DNA of 64,000 bases from Patulibacter brassicae (GTDB lineage Bacteria; Actinomycetota; Thermoleophilia; Solirubrobacterales; Solirubrobacteraceae). Location: positions 620,001 to 684,000 of the forward strand of contig NZ_JAXAVX010000001.1 in assembly GCF_033949425.1 (NCBI RefSeq), written 5' to 3'. The translations under genes were made by a program, and so were the position numbers. The notes beneath the pieces were generated by a model, which had not been told where the DNA came from, ran no database searches, and was given only the letters and a program-made list of their open reading frames with translations. Positions within the stretch are counted from its first letter, which is position 1. Each line of letters opens with the position of its first letter. Of this stretch, positions 1 through 8,081 are shown one piece after another.

Positions 1-309
1 GTCGCGGCCCAGGCCCAGCACGGCGGCGAGGTCGTTGCCGCGCCCGCCGGGGAGCACGCCGAGCGACGCGTCGGTCCCCCGGATGGCGTGCGCCACGATC
101 CGGGCCATCCCGTCGCCGCCGAACGCGACGACCTCGCCCCCGGCCTCCGCCGCCTCGCGGGCGGCGAGCGCCGCGTGCGTCGCCGACTCCGTCCGCACGA
201 TCGTGACCTCGAGCGCCGGGTCGCGCAGCGCCTCCCGCACGCCGTCCAGCGCGCGCAGGCCACGGCCCCCGCCGGCGACGGGGTTGCAGAGCACGTGCAG
301 GCGCCTCAC
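1..309 (-). CDS. Diacylglycerol/lipid kinase family protein (partial, N-terminal part)
   Basis: The 103 visible codons run off the left edge, so the C-terminus is outside the window. The translation opens VRRLHVLCNPVAGG, the usual start of the DAGK catalytic domain. It then shows FGGDGM near residue 65 (the GGDG nucleotide-binding motif) and PGGRGNDLA near residue 89 (family PxGTGND motif, with R for T). Members phosphorylate diacylglycerol or related lipids at the membrane. The start is GTG at 307-309; no better in-frame start is seen. It lies 138 bases downstream of the permease operon on the same strand. Substrate cannot be told from this fragment. Confidence 0.8.
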   Translation of the reverse strand, partial: MRRLHVLCNPVAGGGRGLRALDGVREALRDPALEVTIVRTESATHAALAAREAAEAGGEVVAFGGDGMARIVAHAIRGTDASLGVLPGGRGNDLAAVLGLGRD

Positions 310-336
310 GCCGCGGATCCTGACGCGCCACGCGGC

Positions 337-370
337 GCGACGCCCTCCCGACCCGCACGACGGGCGTCGC
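337..370 (-). terminator. Hairpin in the gap after the permease operon
   Basis: A perfect 9-bp inverted repeat, GCGACGCCC and GGGCGTCGC, with a 16-base loop lies between the second permease gene and the lipid kinase. There is no T tract. It may be a terminator or an attenuating structure; weak evidence. Confidence 0.3.
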
Positions 371-447
371 CCACGACCAGACCCGGTCCCCGACGACGCA
401 GGTCGTTCAGGGCCTGCTCGATGCGGCCCGTCTCGCGGACGCCGGCG

Positions 448-2481
448 TCAGAGCTGGTCGAGCCACTGCTCGTCGTCGTCGTCGAGCCGCTCGTCGGCCT
501 GGGCCTTCGCCGCCTCGCGGCGCCGCAGGACCTCCGCCGTCTCGTCGAGCGCCGGGGCGGTGAGGATCACCTGGCACGGCGCGTGCTCGATGACGTAGCG
601 GGCGGCGTCGCCGATGACCTCCCCGCGCCCGCCGCGGGCGCCGAGGGACGCCCCGATCCGCGCACCGCGGCGCGCCACCGGCGGCGGCGCGACCATGACG
701 ATCGCCTGGCAGCCCCGGCGCACGGCCTCGTCGACGATCGCCTTCCCGAGCGCCCGCGCGCGGATCGCGGAGGTCGCCACCCGGACCCCGTCGTACTCCT
801 CGCCGACGGCCTTCGCCCGCGCGAGCGCCTGCTTCGCCTCGTCGCGACGATCGTCCGGAAGCGGCCCGTCGAGCGCGACGGCGACCGGCAGCACGTGGAC
901 CCACACGGCCTCGATCACCGCATAGCCCTCCTCGAGCTCCGGGTCGTCCTCGCCACCGGCGGCGCCCGCGAGCCGCCCGGCCGTCTGCACGACGTCGTCG
1001 TCCAGCGCGCTGCCGGCGAGCGGGACGAGGATCGAGCCGTAGACGGGCAGCTCGCCGGTCTCCTGCCGCAGCGCCTGCTCGGGCACCGCGACCCGGCCGC
1101 GGACCGGCAGGTGCCGCGAGCGGCGGTACGCGACGTAGGACACCACGCCGATGGCCATCCAGGCGAGGCCGACGGTCCGCGCCTCCTCGTGCGAGATGAC
1201 GATCGAGACGAGGACGAGCGCGCTGAGGATCCCGCCGACGAGCGCCGGCACCGGCACCCAGCGGTCGCGGAAGCGGACGTTCAGCGGCATCCGGAACGGC
1301 CGGTCGAGGTCCGGCTCGGTGAAGCGCAGGCGCACGACCGAGGCGTGCGCGATCGTCGTGGCGAGCATGGCGCCGAAGGCCATCGTGCCGACGAGCGCGT
1401 CCATGTCCCGCAGCGCGACGAGGCCGGCCGCGATCGCCGCGCTCGCGGCGATGACGAGCCACGGCGTCCCCCACTGCGGGTGCAGCCGGCCGACCCGCGT
1501 GGGCAGCTGGCGGTGCAGGGCCATGTGCGACGCGATCCGGCTCGCCGAGCCCATCGCCGCGAGCGCCATGCCCGCGAGCGTCAGCGAGGCGGCGACGCCG
1601 ACGACGATCCGCAGGACGTCGCGCAGGCTGCCGTGGTCGAGCTGATCGACGATCCCGAGCACCGGGGCGTCGATCCAGCGTCCCGCGAGCTCGGTCGTGC
1701 CGTCCTGCACCGGCAGCGCCATGAGGCCGGCGACGGCCATCGCCGGGTACACGACGAGCATCGCGACCGGCATCGCGATCGCCAGCCGCTTGAGGCCGGC
1801 GCGACCGATGTGCAGCTCGCCGGCCAGGCCGGAGGAGGACTCCAGCCCCGTGACGACGACCATCGCGGCGCCGAGGCCGAAGAGCACCCCGTCCCAGCTC
1901 GGGCTCGTGCCGAGCTCGAGGCCCTCGGTCAGCGAACCGGGGTTCGACAGCAGCACGATCGCGATCACGACGACCGCGACCTGGATCGCGAGGTCGACGG
2001 TGACGAGCGCGGACAGGCGCCCGAGGCGGCGCGGGGCATGGCCGCGGATCGTGCGCACCGTGATCGTCGCCAGGATCGCCCCGGCGACGGCGAGCTCGAC
2101 GCCACCGCGGTTCGTCGCCGGCCAGAACGCCTCGAGGTAGTTCGTCGCCGCGAGCGTCGCCGCCGCGGTGAGCAGCAGCGCGTCGAGCAGCAGCGCCCAC
2201 GCCGCGACGAAGCTCCACAGCTCGTCGAACGCGTGGCGGGCGAGGGTCGGCGAGCCGCCGCGCTCGGCGTGCAGCGACGTGCCCTCGACGAAGGTCAGGA
2301 CCGCGAGCGCGAAGAGCACCCCCGCGACGAGCATCACCGCGGGCGTGGCGCCGAGGGCGGCGCCGGCGACGGGCCCGAGCAGCAGGTAGAGCCCGCCGGC
2401 CAGCGAGGCGTAGGTGACGGCGAAGACCGCGGGCGAGCCGAACGCCCGCTCCGACCAGGTCGGCTGGTGGTGCTCGCTCAC
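448..2481 (-). CDS. APC-superfamily amino acid permease with C-terminal UspA domain
   Basis: A 677-aa membrane protein. The first ~450 residues form about 12 hydrophobic segments of the APC family, with the typical first-segment stretch and the helix-turn FGAMLATTIAHASV near residue 370. The last ~200 residues are soluble and resemble a universal stress protein (YGSILVPLAGSALDDDV at the start, later VMVAPPP and CQVILTAP). The tail is acidic (LDDDDEQWLDQL). The likely role is amino acid or polyamine uptake with nucleotide- or stress-responsive control by the Usp domain; substrate unknown. Start is GTG at 2481, overlapping the upstream gene by 4 bases (GTGA). It is the last gene of a three-gene operon whose first gene has the same architecture. 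Confidence 0.85.
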   Translation of the reverse strand: MSEHHQPTWSERAFGSPAVFAVTYASLAGGLYLLLGPVAGAALGATPAVMLVAGVLFALAVLTFVEGTSLHAERGGSPTLARHAFDELWSFVAAWALLLDALLLTAAATLAATNYLEAFWPATNRGGVELAVAGAILATITVRTIRGHAPRRLGRLSALVTVDLAIQVAVVVIAIVLLSNPGSLTEGLELGTSPSWDGVLFGLGAAMVVVTGLESSSGLAGELHIGRAGLKRLAIAMPVAMLVVYPAMAVAGLMALPVQDGTTELAGRWIDAPVLGIVDQLDHGSLRDVLRIVVGVAASLTLAGMALAAMGSASRIASHMALHRQLPTRVGRLHPQWGTPWLVIAASAAIAAGLVALRDMDALVGTMAFGAMLATTIAHASVVRLRFTEPDLDRPFRMPLNVRFRDRWVPVPALVGGILSALVLVSIVISHEEARTVGLAWMAIGVVSYVAYRRSRHLPVRGRVAVPEQALRQETGELPVYGSILVPLAGSALDDDVVQTAGRLAGAAGGEDDPELEEGYAVIEAVWVHVLPVAVALDGPLPDDRRDEAKQALARAKAVGEEYDGVRVATSAIRARALGKAIVDEAVRRGCQAIVMVAPPPVARRGARIGASLGARGGRGEVIGDAARYVIEHAPCQVILTAPALDETAEVLRRREAAKAQADERLDDDDEQWLDQL

Positions 2482-2672
2482 GAGGCCCCCGGGCCCTTCC
2501 AGGCCAGCCAGCCGCGCCCCGCTCCGGCCAGGACGAAGAGCGCGCCGATGAGGACGCCGCGCGCCGTCGGACCGCCGCCGCCGGCCAGGGCGACGACGAT
2601 CATGACGAGGCCGAGGATCGCGATGATCGACGACAGGACGACCGTCGCCGCGCCGTGGAGCCCGCCGTTCAC
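2478..2672 (-). CDS. Small two-helix membrane protein between two permeases
   Basis: A 64-aa protein starting VNGGLHGAATVVLS, with two hydrophobic stretches (residues ~8-30 and ~36-55) separated by a Gly-rich turn. No family is recognised. Both ends overlap their neighbours by exactly 4 bases: GTG at 2672 inside the stop of the upstream permease, and its TGA inside the GTG of the downstream permease. That supports it being a real translated gene of the operon. Position and size suggest a permease accessory subunit, but this is inference. Confidence 0.7.
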   Translation of the reverse strand: MNGGLHGAATVVLSSIIAILGLVMIVVALAGGGGPTARGVLIGALFVLAGAGRGWLAWKGPGAS

Positions 2673-4591
2673 CGCGTCGCCTCCGGGGCCGCGGCGGGCG
2701 CGGCCGGCAGCTTGCGGGCGTCCGGGTCGGCCTGGAGGATCACCCGGCACGGCCGCTCGGCCATCACCGTGTCGATCGAGCGGTTCGCGCTGACGCCCAT
2801 GACCTTGGGCGGGATCGACATGACGATCGCGCGGGCGCTCGTCGCGCGGGCCTGCTCGACGACGACGCGTCCGAACTGCCCGGCGCGGACCTTCACCCAG
2901 CGGCCGTGGACGCGCCCGCCGATCTGCAGCCGGGCTTGCTCGATCAGGGCGTCGGCGGCGTGCTCCTGCTCGGGCATCCGCGCGTCGATCGGCGAGGACT
3001 GCGGGACGACGATCGGCACGAGCAGGAAGATGCCGCGCCGGCGCTTCGCCGCCACCGTCCCCGCGGTGGCCAGCGCGCCCTCCGAGTAGCGCAGCCCGAG
3101 CAGCGCGACGATCACCGACTCGTACTCCGCCTCGTGGTCCACGACCGCGGCGGGCGTGGCGATCTTGTGGGTCGTGACGAGGTCGAGCCCCTGGGCGCGG
3201 CGGTACAGCGGGTAGATGACGAGGCCCGCCGCCATCCAGCCGATCCCCGCGAGCGCCACGGCGGGGTGCAGACCGGTCACGACGACGAACGCGATGCCGG
3301 TGCCGAGGCCGCCGAAGATCGCGAACAGCGGCCACGAGCGGCCGCGGATCGTGAGGTTGCCGGGCCCGCGGTAGGGCCGCTCCGCGTCCGGGAGCTTCAG
3401 CCGCAGCCAGATCACCGCGATGTGGGCGATCGTGAAGGACAGCATCGCGCCGAACGCGTAGAGGTTCGCGAGGAAGCCCGGCTCGCCGAAGACGACCGCC
3501 ACCCCGGCAGCACCGGCGAAGACGATGATCCCGATCCACGGGGTGCCGAACCGCGGGTGCAGCGTCCGCAGCCGGTCGGGCATCTGGCGGTGGATGCCCA
3601 TGGAGTAGACGAGCCGGGACACCCCGATGACGCCGGCGTTCGCGGCCAGCAGGAGGATCGTCGCGGCGAGGACGCCGACGTACACCTGGACCGGGCCCTG
3701 CAGGACGCCGAGGTCCATGTTCTTCACGACGCCGAGGATCGGGTCGCCGGCGAAGCCGCCCTGCTCCTCCCCCAGTCCCAGGAGCGTCGAGTACTCCCCG
3801 CTGGCGTCCTTCGTGACGGGCAGTGCCGAGAGCGCGACGAGCGGCAGGAACGCGTAGATCGCGAAGACGGCGACGACGACGCGCTTGACCGCCGCCGGGA
3901 CGGTCGTGCCGGCGTCCTTGGCCTCCTCGGCCATGTTCGAGATCGTCTCGATGCCGGTGTAGGCGACCATCCCGATCGGGATCGCGATGAGGAAGTCCTT
4001 CCACTCCGGGGCGACGCCGAGCGAGACGTTGTCCAGCAGGACCTCGGGGTTGAAGACGAGGAACATGCCCAGCGCGACGAGGAGGACCTGGGTGAGGAAG
4101 TCCGTCACCGCCAGCGCGATGTTCACGCTCGCGGACTCCTTCGCCCCGAAGACGTTGAGCGCCGCGAGCCCGCCGATGAGCAGCAGCGCGAACAGCCAGT
4201 CCCCCGGGGCGCCGCGGAGCGCGTCGATCGGCTCCCACAACCCGCCGAGGTAGTGGGGCACGAAGTACGCGCTGATCGCGATCGTGATCGTGTAGTTCAG
4301 CATCTGGCCCCACGCCGCGAAGAAGGACCAGAACTCGTTGAAGGCGCGGCGGGCGAAGCTCGAGGAGCCGCCGGCCTCCGGGTACATCGACGTCGCCTCC
4401 GCGTACGTCGCTGCGGTGAGGAAGAAGATGACGCCCGTGATGAGGAAGACGACCGGCGTCAGGCCGAGCGCGTAGCTCGCGACGAGGCCGAGGGCGTAGT
4501 AAATCGACGACCCGACGTTGCCGTAGGCGGTCGAGAACAGCGCGTTCGTGCCGAGCACGCGCTGCAGCCCGTGGAGTCGACGCTGCGCCAT
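2669..4591 (-). CDS. APC-superfamily permease with C-terminal UspA domain
   Basis: A 640-aa protein, first gene of the operon. About 12 transmembrane segments (residues ~20-450) carry APC features such as GNVGSSIYYALGLVASYALG near the N-terminus and NVFGAKESASVN. A soluble C-terminal ~160-residue domain resembles UspA (YESVIVALLGLRYSEGAL at its start; AIVMSIPPK and CRVILQ near the end). It probably imports an amino acid or amine. Start is ATG at 4591. A TAGACT -10 element at 4604-4609 leaves a leader of only a few bases. It is a diverged paralogue of the third gene of the operon. Confidence 0.85.
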   Translation of the reverse strand: MAQRRLHGLQRVLGTNALFSTAYGNVGSSIYYALGLVASYALGLTPVVFLITGVIFFLTAATYAEATSMYPEAGGSSSFARRAFNEFWSFFAAWGQMLNYTITIAISAYFVPHYLGGLWEPIDALRGAPGDWLFALLLIGGLAALNVFGAKESASVNIALAVTDFLTQVLLVALGMFLVFNPEVLLDNVSLGVAPEWKDFLIAIPIGMVAYTGIETISNMAEEAKDAGTTVPAAVKRVVVAVFAIYAFLPLVALSALPVTKDASGEYSTLLGLGEEQGGFAGDPILGVVKNMDLGVLQGPVQVYVGVLAATILLLAANAGVIGVSRLVYSMGIHRQMPDRLRTLHPRFGTPWIGIIVFAGAAGVAVVFGEPGFLANLYAFGAMLSFTIAHIAVIWLRLKLPDAERPYRGPGNLTIRGRSWPLFAIFGGLGTGIAFVVVTGLHPAVALAGIGWMAAGLVIYPLYRRAQGLDLVTTHKIATPAAVVDHEAEYESVIVALLGLRYSEGALATAGTVAAKRRRGIFLLVPIVVPQSSPIDARMPEQEHAADALIEQARLQIGGRVHGRWVKVRAGQFGRVVVEQARATSARAIVMSIPPKVMGVSANRSIDTVMAERPCRVILQADPDARKLPAAPAAAPEATR

Positions 4592-4603
4592 GGCCGACGC
4601 GGC

Positions 4604-4609
4604 AGTCTA
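4604..4609 (-). promoter_or_regulatory. -10 element of the permease operon
   Basis: TAGACT lies 12 bases upstream of the ATG at 4591. With initiation about 7 bases past the hexamer, the leader would be about 5 nt. Confidence 0.45.
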
Positions 4610-4689
4610 CGCCGGGGCGCGTCGGTTGTCGTGACCTGGCGGTGGGACGCTCGCCGCCGGCCTCCGCCGATCGGCGGAGCGCGCGGCGC

Positions 4690-5187
4690 TCAGCCGCCCC
4701 CGGCCTGCTCGCGCACGGCCTCGATGCCCTGCTCGAGCGTCTCCGAGCACGCGGTGAGCCTCGCGCGCTCGAACGTCCGCACGAGCGAGCGGAAGTACGC
4801 CTCGGCCTGCTCGACGGTCGTGAAGACCGGCGGGGCGTCGTTCGAGGCGTCCACGACGGCGTCGCGCGCCGAGCGGAGGGAGGACGGCGCCCGTACCTTC
4901 GCGATCCGGCGGCCGAAGCGCCGCACCGCGCGCTGGGTGCGCGCCTGCTGGGCGACGGGACCGAGGTTCCCGGCGCGCCGCGACTCCTCGATCTCCGCGA
5001 GGTCGGTGCCGAGCCGCCCGCAGGCGGCCTCGCCGCTGCGCAGGTAGCGCTCGCGCACGGTCGGCGGCCGCACGGGCTCGGCGTCCCCGATCGTCGGCAT
5101 CGGCGCGTCGGCCGGGACGTCGAGGTCGTCGCCGCCGCACCCGGCGACCGCGATCGCGATCACGATCGCCGCGGCGACGGCACGCAC
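4690..5187 (-). CDS. Putative lipoprotein
   Basis: A 165-aa protein with a short signal peptide and a lipobox AVAGC (Cys17), then an acidic mature N-terminus (GGDDLDVPADAP). The rest is helical and charged, with two further cysteines (ACGRLG and TACSETL) that could form a disulfide. It should be a lipid-anchored extracytoplasmic protein. I do not recognise a functional family. Start GTG at 5187 is 2 bases after the stop of the upstream gene, so it is translated from the rex-ybdK transcript. Confidence 0.7.
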   Translation of the reverse strand: MRAVAAAIVIAIAVAGCGGDDLDVPADAPMPTIGDAEPVRPPTVRERYLRSGEAACGRLGTDLAEIEESRRAGNLGPVAQQARTQRAVRRFGRRIAKVRAPSSLRSARDAVVDASNDAPPVFTTVEQAEAYFRSLVRTFERARLTACSETLEQGIEAVREQAGGG

Positions 5188-5189
5188 GC

Positions 5190-5711
5190 TCAGCGCCCGG
5201 GGATCCAGAGCCGGCCGGACTCGACCGCGCCCGGCTGCTGCGGCTGACCGGGCTGCTGGGCCGGCGGGGGGCCGCCGGCGGCGTCCGGCGCGGCCTTCGG
5301 GGAGACGTCGGCGCCCAGCGGGCCGCTGGGGTCGCCGTCCGGCGCGGGGGCGGCGTCCCCGGCGTCCCCGGCGGCGTCGCCGGACCCGGCGAGCCGCGAG
5401 TACGCGAGCTGCAGCTGGGAGAGCGCCTGGTCGATCTGGCCGGCGTTCGGGCCGAGCAGCGGCGCGGCGATCGGCTTCAGGGCCTTCACCGCCTCGATCG
5501 CGAGACCGAGCTGGGCCGCGTCGGCCTCGCCGGGGCCGCCGCCGGCGAGCCCGGCGCGACGCCCACCGACCTCGAGCAGGCCGGCGATCGACTGGACGAC
5601 GACGTCCTCGACGCGCAGGCTGCGCATCTGCTCCTCGTAGGCCGCGAGGAGCTGCTCCTGGGTGGGCTGCCCGCCGGGGCCCGCACCGGCGAAGGGATCG
5701 TTGCTGCTCAT
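5190..5711 (-). CDS. Small conserved protein, possibly DUF1844-like
   Basis: A 173-aa soluble protein. Residues 15-130 are helical (EEQMRSLRVEDVVVQSIAGL, then GGRRAGLAGG and ALSQLQLAYSRLAG); the C-terminal ~55 residues are Pro/Gln/Gly-rich and probably disordered. The pattern of a hydrophobic helix followed by a regular A/L helix ending in an LQLAY-like motif recalls the DUF1844 family, but that is only a resemblance. Its ATG overlaps the ybdK stop by 4 bases, so the two are probably translationally coupled. Function unknown. Confidence 0.65.
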   Translation of the reverse strand: MSSNDPFAGAGPGGQPTQEQLLAAYEEQMRSLRVEDVVVQSIAGLLEVGGRRAGLAGGGPGEADAAQLGLAIEAVKALKPIAAPLLGPNAGQIDQALSQLQLAYSRLAGSGDAAGDAGDAAPAPDGDPSGPLGADVSPKAAPDAAGGPPPAQQPGQPQQPGAVESGRLWIPGR

Positions 5712-6880
5712 GGACGCTCCTGAGGATCGGGGGTGGCGGCCAGCATGCCCGCGCGGGTCTCGGCGACCGCGGCGGCGAACGCCTCGGCCGGCGAGGCGCC
5801 CTCCTCCACCCTACGCCGCTGGCGCTGGGCGCCGTTGCGCTCCGGCAGGCGCGGCTCGATCCCGAGCTCGGACCGGATCGGGGCGGTCCACCGCAGCAGC
5901 CGCTCCCCGGCCTCCGCGGCGGGGTACTCGCGCACGGCCTCCCAGTCGATGAGCCGGCCGTCCTGGCCGTCGCGGATCGCGCGCCAGACGTTCTCCTCGA
6001 CGAGGCGCGGGGCGGGCGGCGTGAAGGGCCGGCGCTCGTCGTGGTCGCGCGCCGCCTGCAGCACGCAGGCGGTGATGAGCTCGGCCAGCGCCTCGGACTC
6101 GGCCGCGCTGGACTGCGCGTCGCAGATCCGCACCTCGACCGTGCCGAAGCTCAGGTGCGGACGCACCGACCACCAGACCTGGGTGTACTCCTGGATCGAG
6201 TCCGTCGCCACGAGCAGCTCGAGGTACTCGCGGAACGCCGCCCACGAGCCGAAGTGGTCCGGTACGCCGCAGCGCGGGAAGGACTTCGTGAACGTCTGCG
6301 TGCGGATCGAGTGCAGCCCGGTGTCGAGGCCGTCGACGAAGGGCGAGTTCGCCGAGACGGCCAGGAGCTGCGGCAGCACGCCGCGCAGCCGGTCGCAGAC
6401 GGCCAGCGCGCGGTCCGCGTCCCGGATGCCGACGTGGACGTGGAGGGAGAACGTCGCGTTGCGGCGGGCGACCCAGCGCAGCCCGTCGACGACCCGGCGG
6501 TAGTGGGCCGTGTCGATGAACTGCTGCTCGCGGTAGTCGTCCCACGGGTGGGTGCCGGTCGACCCGAGCGCGATCCCGAGGGCGTCCGCGGCGCGGGCCA
6601 GCCGCGCCCGGTGGTCGCGCTGCAGGTCGATCGCCTCGCCGATCGACAGCGCCCGCCCCGAGCGGATCTCGACCTCGGTGCGGATGAGCTCGCCGGCCAC
6701 CGAGTCGGCGAGCGCCGGGTCCTCGGCCGTGGCGTCGCGCAGCTCCTCGAACCGCGGCACGAGGTCGAGCGTGCCCGGGTCCAAGAGCATGAACTCCTCC
6801 TCCAGGCCGATGGTGCCGTCGGTGCCGCCGGCGTAGGCGGCCTCGGCGGCGACGAGGTCGATCGCGGCGTCGGCCCCCAT
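5708..6880 (-). CDS. ybdK: Carboxylate-amine ligase, YbdK type (glutamate-cysteine ligase 2 family)
   Basis: A 390-aa enzyme of the GCS2 family. It would ATP-dependently join glutamate to cysteine or another amine; true substrates vary. Diagnostic features are TIGLEEEFMLLDP at residues ~23-35, a His-rich strand FSLHVHVGI in the middle, SANSPF, and the conserved VEVRICDAQ. Length matches the family (~370-390 aa). ATG at 6880 is chosen because the family N-terminus (GLEEEF) follows within ~25 residues; the open frame further upstream lies inside rex and is not coding. It sits 31 bases after rex and overlaps the next gene by 4 bases. Linkage to a redox regulator fits a thiol-metabolism role. Confidence 0.88.
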   Translation of the reverse strand: MGADAAIDLVAAEAAYAGGTDGTIGLEEEFMLLDPGTLDLVPRFEELRDATAEDPALADSVAGELIRTEVEIRSGRALSIGEAIDLQRDHRARLARAADALGIALGSTGTHPWDDYREQQFIDTAHYRRVVDGLRWVARRNATFSLHVHVGIRDADRALAVCDRLRGVLPQLLAVSANSPFVDGLDTGLHSIRTQTFTKSFPRCGVPDHFGSWAAFREYLELLVATDSIQEYTQVWWSVRPHLSFGTVEVRICDAQSSAAESEALAELITACVLQAARDHDERRPFTPPAPRLVEENVWRAIRDGQDGRLIDWEAVREYPAAEAGERLLRWTAPIRSELGIEPRLPERNGAQRQRRRVEEGASPAEAFAAAVAETRAGMLAATPDPQERP

Positions 6881-6911
6881 CAGCGGGTCGCCGTCCGGAC
6901 GTGGGGGTCGG

Positions 6912-7994
6912 TCACGAGAGGTAGTAGTAGAGCGCGTGGAGCAGGTCCACGGCCGGGCTCGAGGTGTGCACGGCGACGTTCGGCGGCGTCCGGAGCAGGG
7001 CGCCGCTGTAGTTGAAGATGATCTGCACGCCGGCCTCGACGAGCTCGTCGGCGAGCCCCTGCGCCGCCTTCGCCGGCGACGCGATGACGCCGACGACGAC
7101 CTCGCCCTCGCGCACGACCTCGGCGAGGTGGCGCACGTCGCCGATCTCCAGCTCGCCGATCGGCGTGCCGATCTTCGCCGGGTCGTTGTCGAGCACCGCG
7201 ACGACCTCGAACCCGTGGTCGGCGAAGACGTCGCTGCCGGCGATCGCGCGGCCGAGGTGCCCGGCACCGAGCAGCACGATCCCGACCCGCTGGTTCGTGT
7301 GGAGGATCCCGCGGATCCGCGCGACGAGCTCCTCGACGTCGTAGCCGACGCCGCGCTTGCCGAACCGCCCGAAGCCCGAGAGGTCGCGGCGGATCTGCGT
7401 GCTGTTGACGTGGGTGTGGGCGGAGAGCTCCTGCGAGCTCATCGTGGCCCGGCCCATCTTCCGCGCCTGCGTCAGCACCTGGAGGTAGCGCGAGAGCCGC
7501 TCGGCCTGCCCGGCGCCGAGGCGCGGCGCGGCCGGATCCGCGTTCCCCGCGGCGCCCGGCACGCTGCCGACGGTCGCGGGGGCTGGCGTCGGGGCCAGGG
7601 TCGGCTCGGCGGTCGGCATCGGCGGCGCGGCGATCCTACTGACCCGCTCCACGGGGACCGGGCTGGCGCGCAGGAGCGGCTCGGCGGTGCGCTCGCGGGG
7701 CGGGGCGACGGTCGGCCGGCGGCGCGCCGCGCCGGCCCCGACGCGCTCGCGCAGGTCGCGCAGCGCCTGCAGCACGCGCTCGCCGTCGACGGCGAAGTCG
7801 CAGAGCTCCTCGCCGGCGAGCGCGATGACCGGGATCCGCTCGAGGTAGCGCGCGTGCAGCCGGTCGTCGCGCTCGATGTCGACCGAGCGGACGGTGAAGG
7901 GCTCCTGCTCGCGCAGCGCCTCCAGGTCCTCCAGCGCGTCGTGGCAGAGGTGGCAGCCTGGACGCAGGAAGACGACGACCTCGGGTGCGGACAC
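6912..7994 (-). CDS. rex: Redox-sensing repressor Rex with N-terminal glutaredoxin-like domain
   Basis: One open frame codes for two modules. Residues ~1-80 are glutaredoxin-like: VVVFLRPGCHLCHDALEDL carries a CxxC (CHLC), and IPVIAL gives the cis-Pro region. A Pro/Ala-rich linker of ~80 residues follows. The rest is Rex: winged helix (SRYLQVLTQARKMGR, SAHTHVNSTQIRRDLSGFG), then a Rossmann domain (VGIVLLGAGHLGRAI, NYSGALL). Rex senses NADH/NAD+ and represses respiratory genes. Alternative GTG starts lie at 8018 and 8045. I prefer 7994 because it begins right at the conserved domain and leaves a palindrome and heptamer repeats outside the gene. In many actinobacteria a glutaredoxin-like gene precedes rex; here the two are joined. 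Confidence 0.88.
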   Translation of the reverse strand: MSAPEVVVFLRPGCHLCHDALEDLEALREQEPFTVRSVDIERDDRLHARYLERIPVIALAGEELCDFAVDGERVLQALRDLRERVGAGAARRRPTVAPPRERTAEPLLRASPVPVERVSRIAAPPMPTAEPTLAPTPAPATVGSVPGAAGNADPAAPRLGAGQAERLSRYLQVLTQARKMGRATMSSQELSAHTHVNSTQIRRDLSGFGRFGKRGVGYDVEELVARIRGILHTNQRVGIVLLGAGHLGRAIAGSDVFADHGFEVVAVLDNDPAKIGTPIGELEIGDVRHLAEVVREGEVVVGVIASPAKAAQGLADELVEAGVQIIFNYSGALLRTPPNVAVHTSSPAVDLLHALYYYLS

Positions 7995-8013
7995 CTCGTG
8001 ATCGTCGCAGAAC

Positions 8014-8054
8014 GGCACATGGTCGTGCCAAGTGTCACGAGTCACGAGTCACGA
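8014..8054. promoter_or_regulatory. Palindrome and heptamer repeats upstream of rex
   Basis: A perfect inverted repeat GGCAC-N6-GTGCC lies at 8014-8029, followed by three tandem copies of GTCACGA at 8034-8054. Both sit in the control region of rex if the GTG at 7994 is the start. The palindrome has the geometry of a dimer operator but not the usual Rex sequence (TGTGAA-type half sites). Function inferred only. Confidence 0.4.
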
Positions 8055-8081
8055 CCGCCCGTCGCGGGGGGCTCCGAGGCC

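Noticed and set aside
306..450. A short minus-strand frame (…TGRIEQALNDLRRRG…) between the permease and the lipid kinase
   Set aside because: It ends neatly at the kinase start, but the only in-frame start (a GTG) leaves about 22 residues, too little to support a gene.
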